A stretch of DNA of 64,000 nt from Candidatus Eiseniibacteriota bacterium. Lineage in GTDB: Bacteria; Orphanbacterota; Orphanbacteria; Orphanbacterales; Orphanbacteraceae. The notes under the pieces are model-generated. The model was not told the DNA's origin. It did not search any database and worked only from the letters and a program-made list of their open reading frames with translations. Location of the stretch: NCBI GenBank assembly GCA_024276995.1, contig JAJRWB010000011.1:1-64000 (forward strand), given 5' to 3'. Made by a program: the position numbers and the translations under genes. Positions 35,736 through 44,800 of this stretch are shown piece after piece. Numbering within the stretch: the stretch's first letter is position 1; each line of letters opens with the position of its first letter.

Positions 35736-37596
35736 AAATAGCGACCGCGAAGCACTCCCCTTCCGGGTGTGGGCGCCGTGGATCGCCCGCTTTTACAGGC
35801 CCCACCTCAAGGTGGTGGCGATCCTGGTTCTCTTGACGCCGCTCCAGGCGGCGCTCCAGGTGACGATTCCGAGGATCGTCGGATTCGCCATCGATTATCA
35901 GAAGAAGACGACGCCGTCGGGGGACGCGTTCGAGGCGGCGCTCCTCGGTACGGGGGGACGGCTCGGCCTGTCGCCGGTGCTCTCCTATGCCGCGGCGTTT
36001 CTCGTGATCGGGTTGGCTGGGTTCATCCTCTATTCGTACTTCCAGTCGTGGCGCGCGTGGATGAATGTACGCCTCGAATGGGCGTTCCGGCAGGATGCGT
36101 TCAATCGGGTCAGCACGATGGGGCCCGATTTCTTCAACCGGCTGCGGACCGGCGACCTGGTTACGCGATTGACCGACGATGTGGCGGAGAAGCTTTCGTG
36201 GTTCGCCTGCTCCGGTATCTTCCGTCTCTACGAGGCGCTCCTCGCGATGCTCTTCATCGTGATCATGATGCTCCGGATCGATCGCGAGCTTACCCTCTGG
36301 ACTGCGGGCCCCCTTCCCCTGCTGGTGCTCATCTTCTTCAAGAGCGCGACGCTTCTCGACAAGAGATACGACGCACTCCAGAAGAGTATTTCCCGGGTGA
36401 ACGATTCGTTGGAGGCGTGTTTCACGGGGATCCGCGTGGTGAAGGCGTACGTTCTCGAGAAGGCGCAGCGGGAGGGTTTCGCCGAAGCGGCCGCGCGCCG
36501 GCGGGAAGCGGAGATCGCGGCGGTGCGCGCCACCACCGTGACCGGTTCGCTTTACAACTCGATCTGGCAGTTCGGCGTGGTGATCGTTCTGGCGGCGGGC
36601 GGCTACAAGGTGCTCCACGCGGGGCTTTCCACGGGAAACCTGGCGGCGTTCATCTATTACGTCGTCTGGCTCATCTTCCCCATGTTCGATGTGGGACAGT
36701 ATCTCGTGAAGTCGCGGCAGTCGTCGGTTTCCATCGGGAGGCTGATGGAGCTGAGCGATGCGTCTCCCATGGTAAGGGACGGAGGAACTCGCTCGCCGGA
36801 GCGTCATGTGGAAGGAACGATCCGCTTCGAGCGGGTGAGTTTCTCCTTTCCCGGAGAGTCGACGTCGATCGTCGACGGCGTGAGCTTGGAGATCCCGGAA
36901 GGGAGCACCGTCGCGATCGTGGGGCGCGTGGGCGCTGGCAAGAGCTGGCTCGTGAAAATGATCCCGCGGCTCGTCGATCCGACACGCGGCGTCATCACAC
37001 TGGGCGGGCGTGACATCCGGGAGTACGTCCTCGAAGATCTGCGCCGGTCGATCGGTTACGTGCCGCAAGATCCGGCGCTCTTCAGCGATACGGTGCGCTC
37101 GAACATCATTTTCGGGAGAGAGGAGATAGGTGAAGAGGCGCTTGCGCGGGCGATCGAACTCTCCCGTTTCAGTGACGACGTCCGGCTCTTCCGGAAGGGG
37201 CTCGACACGCAAGTCGGCACGGGAGGTGTCACCCTCTCTGGGGGACAGAAGCAGCGTCTCGCCCTCGCGCGAGCCCTCGCGGGAGAGCCGCGCACACTGA
37301 TTCTCGACGACTGCACGTAGGCGCTCGACGCCGGCACCGAAAGTGCGCTCTGGGACGGACTTCGCGGGGCGTTCCGGGGGATCACGGCGATCGTGATCAC
37401 CCATCGGCCGGACACGCTTCGCCGGGCGGATACGATCTTCGTTCTTCGCGACGGAAGACTCGTCGAAACGGGAAGGCACGCCGACCTGGTCGGACGACAA
37501 GGGGAGTACGCGCGGATCTACAAGCGATACGAACTGGAGGCGGAGGTTCGCGGCGGACAGGGCGGATGCATGGAGCACGGGGGGGGCGCGGCGTGA
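35725..37596 (+). CDS. ABC exporter half-transporter, subunit B, with an in-frame TAG at codon 532
   Basis: The frame from ATG 35725 runs 531 codons to TAG at 37318-37320, then continues 91 codons to TGA at 37596, giving a full-length 622-residue subunit. Before the TAG: six membrane helices, Walker A GRVGAGKS, Q-loop YVPQDP, canonical signature LSGGQKQ, and Walker B LILDDCT. Asp replaces the catalytic Glu, as in degenerate sites of heterodimeric exporters. After the TAG: ALDAGTE (D-loop), ITAIVITHRPDTL with the switch His, and a normal C-terminal helix. The TAG sits exactly where related proteins have Ser (DDxTSALD). Without readthrough the ATPase loses its D-loop and H-switch. Otherwise there is no sign of decay. 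Confidence 0.85.
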
Positions 37597-37629
37597 TTCT
37601 TCTCGCCGCGCGCCCGCCCCCTGTTTCTG

Positions 37630-37658
37630 TTGAACCGCGTTCGCTTTTTCGGTAACTT
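37630..37658 (+). promoter_or_regulatory. Sigma-70-type promoter of the octaheme cytochrome gene
   Basis: TTGAAC (37630-37635), a 17-base spacer, and TAACTT (37653-37658), about 80 bases upstream of the ATG. The short near-palindrome TTGTTGCACAA at 37657-37667 overlaps the probable start site and could be an operator, but this is weak. Confidence 0.5.
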
Positions 37659-37738
37659 GTTGCACAATACATGACGCCGGAATAAGGTTCCGGCGGGAAC
37701 CCACGGCGTTTCGCACAACCAAAGGACAGGAGACCCTC

Positions 37739-39187
37739 ATGAAAGTGATCTTCATCGTTCTCGTCGCCGTCGCCGTCGCGGCGCTCGCCGCGGCGGCCGG
37801 CGCGCAGACGAACCTGCCGCCCGCCCTTTCGGAGAGGACCACCGAATGTCTCTAGTGTCACGCCGACGAGAATCCGGGATTGTACGAGCAGTGGGGCGCC
37901 AGTCCCCACTACGGCGCCAATGTCGGCTGCTACGAGTGCCACGGGGCGGAGCCGTCCGACACGGATGTGTTGAAGGACGGCATCCATGACGACTTCGTGA
38001 TCGCCACCATCGTCAGCCCCCTCGACTGCGCCCGATGCCATCCGAAGGAGGTCGACGAGTTCGAAAACTCGCACCACGCCAAGGCGGGACGGATCATGGG
38101 ATCGCTCGACAATTTGCTCGCCGAGGTGATCGAGGGAAACAACAGTTTCGTGACGCCGATGTTTCCCGCCGGCATCAGCCCCGCCGCGGTCAACGGCTGC
38201 TGGCAGTGCCACGGTTCCGTCGTCCGGGTGATGGAAAACGGGAAGCTCGACCCCGCCACGTGGCCGAACACCGGCATGGGGCGGGTCAATCCGGACGGTT
38301 CCGAAGGGAGCTGCACCGCCTGTCACCAGCGTCACGACTTCGACGTCGCCCAGGCGCGCCACCCCGACAACTGCGGAAAATGCCACATGGGCCCCGACCA
38401 TCCGCAGAAGGAGATCTACGAGGAATCGAAACACGGTATCGCCTTCAAGGCGCACCGGGACGAGATGAAAATGGGCAACGCGAAGTGGATCGTCGGCGAA
38501 GACTACACCGCCGCTCCGACGTGCGCCACGTGTCACATGAGCGCGACGCGAAACCAGGACATCAGCCACAATATCGGTTTGCGTATCAAGTGGAACAATC
38601 GGCCGGTGCGCAGCAAGCTCTCCCATGAGACCGACGCGAAATGGGGCCTGGAAAGCGCCGCGATCACCGCCGACATGCGCCGCGAAAGAATGAAGGACGT
38701 GTGCGGCAACTGTCACCAGGCGACGTTCATCGACAATTTCTTCCTGCAATACGAATCGCTCCTGACCCTGTATGACGAGAAGTACGCCGTCCCCGGACAG
38801 GAGCTCTACGAGGCGGCGGTGAAGGTTCTGAAGACGAGACCCGACTACGCGCACTTCTCCCACCCTGTCGACTGGACATGGTTCGAAATCTGGCACCACG
38901 CCGGCCGGCGGGCGCGCCATGCCGCATCGATGCAGGCTCCCGACTACACGCACTGGCACGGCACATACGATCTCGCGAAGCAGTGGATGATCGACTATGT
39001 TCCGGAGCTCAAGGAGATCATCCGCGAGTACCGCGCCGAAGCGCCCGGCGAGGTGTCGGCCCTCGAGGAGCTTCTGAACACGACGATGTCGAGCGACAAC
39101 TGGAAGTGGTCGCTCAACCGCGAGGATCCGGCGGTGAAGAAGGCGCGCGAAGAGCGGCAGAAGGAGTTCAACGCGCGGTACAAGTAG
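37739..39187 (+). CDS. Octaheme hydroxylamine-oxidoreductase-like cytochrome c, in-frame TAG in heme-1 motif
   Basis: The frame from ATG 37739 (AGGAG upstream) starts with a Sec signal peptide (VIFIVLVAVAVAALAAAAGAQ). It reaches TAG at 37853-37855, codon 39, between Leu38 and Cys40 of the first heme motif (C-L-TAG-C-H), and then runs uninterrupted to 39187. Counting that site there are eight CxxCH motifs (CYECH, CARCH, CWQCH, CTACH, CGKCH, CATCH and CGNCH follow), the number expected for the HAO family. Related sequences have Glu, Asp or Ser at the TAG position. The enzyme is periplasmic and would oxidise hydroxylamine or hydrazine, or work reductively on nitrite/hydroxylamine; sequence alone does not say which. 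No partner quinone-reducing cytochrome is next to it. Confidence 0.85.
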
Positions 39188-39207
39188 AGAACGGGCGCGC
39201 CAAGTCT

Positions 39208-39426
39208 TTACCCCTCGCGCAGGGCGACCACCGGGTCGACCTTCGCCGCGCGCCGCGCGGGGAGAGCGCCGGCGAGAACGCTCACCACGACGCCGAAGAG
39301 AAGAGCGATCGCCACGAACTCTCCGCGCGCTATATTGATATCGACGCGGTCGAGAGCGCGAACTTCACCCCCACCGCCGCGATAATAGCGACAAAGATCG
39401 CCCGTACGAATCCAACCATCGCTCAT
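39208..39426 (-). pseudogene. In-frame fusion remnant of an ABC ATPase/FtsX permease (MacB/LolDE type)
   Basis: ATG 39426 starts a normal LolD/MacB-type ATPase N-terminus (TGDLCRYYRGGGGEVRALDR, then VDINIARGEFVAI). Immediately after GEFVAI, where Walker A should begin, the sequence jumps to the C-terminus of an FtsX/MacB permease (ALLFGVVVSVLAGALPARRA, then AKVDPVVALREG) and stops. The result is a 72-residue open frame lacking Walker A, Walker B and all but the last membrane helix. The missing DNA in an intact MacB-like gene or lolD-lolE pair would be about 1.8 kb. It cannot be a transporter. It follows the beta-synthase gene by 40 bases. Confidence 0.85.
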
Positions 39427-39466
39427 GCAGATCACCTTGTCCCGCAGACGCGAACGGAAGGTATGA

Positions 39467-40432
39467 TCAGGCGCCATCCGTTTCGAGGAAGCCGTTCTCC
39501 TTCATCCATTCGTCGCTGACGAATTTCGTGAGGTAGTTGCGAATCGAATCGGGAAGAATGACGAGCGCCTTGCGGATCGCTTCCTCTTCGCGGAGCGCCT
39601 CGAGCATCGCCCACACGGCGGTGCCGGAGCTGCCTCCCACCAGAAGCCCCTCCTCGCGGATCAACCGCCGCGCCATGAGGAAGCTGTCGCGATCGTTCAC
39701 GTAGATCCAGCGGTCGACCAGGTCGCGGTCGAGTACGTCGGGAATGAAATCGTAGCCGATCCCTTCCACTTGGTATGTGAACACTTCGTCGCATCCGCCG
39801 AGGACGGAACCGCACGGGTCGACGCCGATCACGCGGATCGACGGATTCCTTTCTTTGAGATATCGAGCGATCCCCGTGATCGTGCCGCCCGTACCGGCGC
39901 CGATGACGATCATGTCGAGGGAGTCGCCGAAGTCGTCCCAGATTTCGGCGGCCGTACCATGGTAGTGGGCGTCGGGGTTGTCCGGGTTTCCGTACTGGTC
40001 GGGAATCACCGAGTTCTCGATCTCCTCGTTCAGCCGCTTCGCCACCCCGATCAGGCTCTCGGGAGAATCGTGGGGCGCCTCGGTGGGAGTTCGTATGATC
40101 TCCGCGCCGAGCGCCTCCATGACCACCTGCTTCTCGCGGCTCATTTTTTCGGGCATGGTGATGATCATCCGGTAGCCCTTGACGGCGGCGGTCATCGACA
40201 TGCCGGTGCCGGTGTTGCCGCTCGTCGGCTCGATGAGCGTCGTCTCGCCGTCGATGCGCCCGCTCTTTTCAAGACCCTCGATCATGCGAACGGCGATGCG
40301 GTCTTTCACGCTCCCGCCCGGGTTCAGAAACTCGCATTTCGCATACAGCTCGCACGGCAGATCGGCGCCCACGCGGTTGAGCCGAACCACCGGTGTCGAG
40401 CCGACCACCTGGAGGATGTTGTCGTAAATCAT
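39467..40432 (-). CDS. Cystathionine beta-synthase-like PLP enzyme (catalytic core only)
   Basis: 321 aa fold-type II PLP enzyme. PLP Lys lies in NPGGSVKDRIA; the phosphate/substrate loops are PTSGNTGTGMSM and GAGTGGTITGIARYLKE. The second half follows cystathionine beta-synthase rather than CysK: YQVEGIGYDFIPDVLDR, WIYVNDRDSFLMARRLIREEG, LLVGGSSGTAVWAML and VILPDSIRNYLTKFVSDEWM. The regulatory CBS-domain pair present in eukaryotic enzymes is absent, so it should be constitutively active. It condenses serine (or O-acetylserine) with homocysteine or sulfide. O-acetylserine sulfhydrylase activity cannot be ruled out. Confidence 0.92.
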   Translation of the reverse strand: MIYDNILQVVGSTPVVRLNRVGADLPCELYAKCEFLNPGGSVKDRIAVRMIEGLEKSGRIDGETTLIEPTSGNTGTGMSMTAAVKGYRMIITMPEKMSREKQVVMEALGAEIIRTPTEAPHDSPESLIGVAKRLNEEIENSVIPDQYGNPDNPDAHYHGTAAEIWDDFGDSLDMIVIGAGTGGTITGIARYLKERNPSIRVIGVDPCGSVLGGCDEVFTYQVEGIGYDFIPDVLDRDLVDRWIYVNDRDSFLMARRLIREEGLLVGGSSGTAVWAMLEALREEEAIRKALVILPDSIRNYLTKFVSDEWMKENGFLETDGA

Positions 40433-40559
40433 CGAACCTTTCCTTTTTCGCTGAATGAAAAGAGACCGGAAACGTATCGGTTCAGGTTATCAGAGAAGAG
40501 GGTGTTGCGCCAGAATCGCGGCCCGCCCGGTTGCGCGGAATGTGCGGTCCGGAACCGGG

Positions 40560-41657
40560 TCAGCTTCCGCGGCCGTGGGGGCGGCGGCCCTTGCCGGGGG
40601 ACGCCCGGCGCTCTTTCATCTGCGAAAGTCGCCGCAGTTCAGCGCGGAGCTTCCTGTAATTCTCGAGCCGCCGCCTATCGACATCGCCCCTTTCGATCGC
40701 TCCCACGACGGCACAGCCCGGTTCGGTGTCGTGGCGGCAATCGTTGAAGCGGCATTGCCCGGCGAGAGATTCGATATCGCCGAACGATTCGGCCGCGAGC
40801 GATTCGGCCGCCCAGAGATGGACTTCTCTGAGGCCGGGCGTATCGATCACGATGCCCCGTCCGGCGAGAAGGACCATCTCCCTCCTTGTGGTCGTGTGTT
40901 TTCCGCGATCGGTTTTTCGATCGACTTCGCGCACGGCCTGCACCGGCTTTCCAACAAGAGCGTTGATGAGGGTCGATTTCCCGGTACCCGACGATCCGGC
41001 GAGAACGCCCGTCTTTCCGGAGCCGAGGTACTCGGTCAGGCTCGAGATCCCTTCGCCCGTGAGGGCGCACGTGGTGTGCACCGGCACGTCGGGGGCGGCG
41101 TCCCGCACGAGGCGCACCGCTTCGTCGACGTTCGCCGCGAGGTCGCTCTTGTTGAGGATCACCACCGGATCGATGCCGCCCAGCGCGGCGATGACGATGT
41201 ACCGTTCGATTCGCGGGACATTGAAGTCGCCGTCAAGACCGGTAACGATGAAAAGCGTGTTCACATTGGTGGCGAGGATCTGTTCGCGCGCCGCATCACC
41301 CGCCATCCTTCTCGAGAGAACGCCGCGCCGCGGGAGGATCGCGTGGATACGCGCGCTATTCTCGCCGGGCGCGATTTCGGCGGCCACCCAGTCGCCGACG
41401 GCGGGAAACTCCGCTTCACCCGACGCTTCGTGCCGGAAGCGGCCGGTAACGTGCCCTTCGAGTTCGCCCGAGGAAGAAAGAAGAGTGAATCGCTTGCGAT
41501 GCTGGATCGATACCCGCGCCGGGATGAAGCCGCGCGCCGCGTACGGCCGGAACGCCTCTTCGAGGAACATGTCGTAACCGAGTCTTTCCAGCGCCGTCAG
41601 TTCGATCCCTCCTCCGGGTCCAGGTCCGCCACCGCGCGTGGAGGCGACGCCCGCCAT
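40560..41657 (-). CDS. rsgA: Ribosome small subunit-dependent GTPase A
   Basis: 365 aa from ATG 41657. RsgA is a circularly permuted GTPase that helps 30S maturation. An N-terminal OB fold (PARVSIQHRKRFTLLSSSGE) is followed by the permuted G motifs in the expected order: G4 LNKSDL, then G1 GSSGTGKSTLIN, then G3 DTPGLRE. The C-terminal zinc site is present (C-x5-C-x-H...C pattern in GQCRFNDCRHDTEPGCAV). The Arg/Lys-rich tail ends HGRGS. An internal Met (GYDMFLEEAF) is a less likely start because the upstream LTALERLGYD motif is family-typical. Confidence 0.95.
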   Translation of the reverse strand: MAGVASTRGGGPGPGGGIELTALERLGYDMFLEEAFRPYAARGFIPARVSIQHRKRFTLLSSSGELEGHVTGRFRHEASGEAEFPAVGDWVAAEIAPGENSARIHAILPRRGVLSRRMAGDAAREQILATNVNTLFIVTGLDGDFNVPRIERYIVIAALGGIDPVVILNKSDLAANVDEAVRLVRDAAPDVPVHTTCALTGEGISSLTEYLGSGKTGVLAGSSGTGKSTLINALVGKPVQAVREVDRKTDRGKHTTTRREMVLLAGRGIVIDTPGLREVHLWAAESLAAESFGDIESLAGQCRFNDCRHDTEPGCAVVGAIERGDVDRRRLENYRKLRAELRRLSQMKERRASPGKGRRPHGRGS

Positions 41658-41813
41658 TCGAAACGAGTCTATCACCGCCCGACACAACGGGGGTGCGGTT
41701 TTCCCGTATTTCCTGTATGATAAGCTCCGGTTCGACCGACCCGGCGACACGCCCCCACCACGTCGGCGCGCCGCCGTCGGAAAGAAAGTTTCCCATCCCG
41801 TCCGGAGTTCCGG

Positions 41814-44800
41814 ATGAAAGAGAATCGACAGCACTCTTCTCGTTTGTTTTCCCCCTTCCTTTCCCTCGGCCGCGCCGGGCGTGTCGTCTCCGCCACGTGT
41901 CTCCTCGCCGCCGCCTTGACCGTCCCGTCCACCGTGCCCGCCGCCGATCTCCCCGGAGCGGACGAATTCAATCGCCCCGGCGGGCGCTATGATGTGACGA
42001 AGATTCTCGGAGCTGATTTCATAGGTCCCCTGTCGCTCGCCGGTCATATCGTGGAAATCGACCCGGTTACCGGACAGGTCCATGTTATCGATACGGTTGC
42101 GCCGGCCGGAACGTCTCTCACCGCGGGAGATCGGGAGCCGGGATGGGACTCGCTCGGTACCGGCCTGGACGGTTTCATCTTCGCGATCACACCGTACAAC
42201 GGCGCGCTCGTGGCGGCGGGCTCCTTCCAGAGCGCGGGGGGGGACGCGGCGTCACACATCGCTTCGTGGGATGGAACTTCCTGGACGCCGCTCGGCGCGG
42301 GGACCGACGGCACGATCCTCGGCCTCACCGTCTGGAACGGCAATCTGATCGCTCTGGGCCTTTTCGATAATGCGGGAGGCGTTCCGGCGAGTCGCATCGC
42401 CGCCTGGGACGGCGCGAACTGGAGCGCTCTCGGCGGCGGCCTGACGAGCACGGCCGCCGCGGTGGCGCTCTCCGGCGCCTCTTTCAACGGAGACCTCGTG
42501 GTGAGCGGGCAGTTCGACCATGCGGGCGCGACGGCGGCGGTGAACATCGCCTCGTGGGACGGTGTTTCATGGAGTCCGCTCGGTTCGGGTCTCAACGGTC
42601 TCGCCAACGTGGTGATTCCCTTCCAGGGGGGATTGGTGGCGGCGGGGGGGTTCTTCTTCGCCGGAGGCGTTCCCGTGTTGAACGTCGCCTCATGGGACGG
42701 CACGGCGTGGAGCGATCCGGGCGGCGGTGTCGACGGAAGGGTTTGGGACGCGGCGGTCTATGGCGGCGAACTCGTGGTCGGGGGACAATTCCTGAATGCC
42801 GGCGGCGCTCCGGCACAGAGGATCGCCTCGTGGAATGGAAACGAATGGAATGTTCTCGGGGGCGGCCTCCCCGACGTAGTGCTCGCCCTCGCGGCGTACG
42901 ACACGGCTCTCGTGGCGGGCGGATCGTTCGTAACGGCCGGCGGCGTTCCGGCGAACTACGCGGCCACGTGGGACGGTGCGGTGTGGGACAGCCTCGGTGG
43001 GGGGATGAACGGTCCGCTCTTCGCCCTCGCCCAATGGGACACCCTCCTTGTCGCGGGCGGCGCTTTCACCCAGGCCGCCGGCGGGAATGCGCCGTTCATC
43101 GCCTCGTGGCGCTGCGAACTTCCCGTCACTCCCGCGGGAGTTTCGGCAAGCACCACGCTCTGCGACAGGATCAACATCACCTGGAACGATGTGCCGGGGG
43201 ATGACGGCTACGAGATCCGTCGCGACGGCCTCCTGATCGGCGCGACCGGCCGGAACGCAACGAGCTTCGACGATTTCACCGCCACGCCGGGGACACACGA
43301 TTATGTCGTCACCGCCGTCAACGCATGCGGCGCGTCACCCGCCGCGGCGGCGGTAACAGGAGAATTGCACGCCCTCCCCGCGAAGCCGGCGACGCTGGCG
43401 GCGAGCGATGCCCTTTGCGAGAAGATCCGACTCGACTGGAGTGCGTCGCTCTACGCCACGTCGTACCGTATCTATAGAGACGGCGCCCTTCTCGCGACCG
43501 TTCCGGCGCCGGCTGTTTCGTACGAGGACATGCCCCCGGTCGGATCGTATGTGTACGCCGTTTCCGCGGTGAGCCTTTGCGGCTGGGCCGACTCGACGTT
43601 CGACACGGGAACGAGGCTCCCCGGTGCGCCGGGAAAACCCGCTTTCCTCACGGCGAGCGACACATCGTGTTCTCTCGTTCGCCTCGACTGGCCTCCCGTG
43701 CCCGACGCGGAGAAGTTCATCGTCACCCGGGACGGCGCCTACTTCGGCGCCGCCCTCGCGATCAAGCATTTCTTCGAGGTTCCCTCGTCACCGGGAGATC
43801 ATGTCTACGGCGTGGTGGCGGAGAACGCATGCGGGCGGTCGGATACGGTCACCGCCACCGGGACGGTGCTTCCCGCGCCCCCGGGGCCGCCGGCGTCGCT
43901 GACGGTGAGCGACACGTCGTGCGCCGTCGTCCGTCTCGACTGGAGCGCCGTCGCCGGTTCGGACAGTTTCCGCGTTCTGCGAAACGGCGTGCCGGTGGCG
44001 GTGGTCGGCCCGGCGGTTCATTCTTACGAGGACAGCCCTCCGCCGGGAACGTATCTCTACGCCGTGGCGGGCCGCGGCGTGTGCGGGTGGTCCGATACGG
44101 TCGCGGCGGCCGGCGCGCGGCTCGGCATCCCCGTGCCGGTCGGTGCCTTGACGGCGAGCGACACATCGTGCTCGACGATCTTCCTGTCGTGGAGCGCCAG
44201 CGCGGCGGCGGACAGCTATCGCGTCGAACGCGGCGGCGTACCGGTAGTCACTGTTCCCGCGGGCGTGCTGTCCTATGAGGAAGCGCTCCCATCCGGCGAT
44301 TACGACTACGCCGTCACGGCGTTCAACCACTGCGACGAGGCGACGGCGACCGTCTCCGGGAAGGTGCTCGTCTCCGCCCCCGGCCCGGTCGGACAGCTCA
44401 CCGCGCCCGATACGACGTGCGCCTCCGTTCTCCTCGAGTGGAACGCCTCCGCCGGCGCGACCGAGTACCATGTCTACCGCGACGGCGCGCCGATCGCCGT
44501 GGTGACCGGTCTTTCCTACGAAGAAACGCCGGCGATCGGGTCGCACGACTATCGCGTCACCGCGGCGAACTCTTGCGGCGAGTCGGCGGGATTCGAACGG
44601 ACGGTCTACTCCGGACAGACGGTTTCGCCCGTCGCCGCGCTTACCGCGAGCGACACGCTTTGTTCGATGGTGCGGATCACGTGGAGCGTGGTCGCCGGCG
44701 CGAGCGGCTACGCCGTTTACCGCGACGGCGAGCCGATCGCCACGTTGGGACCGACCGCACAATTCTTTAACGATGAAGGAGTGAACGGCGTCTTCGAGTA

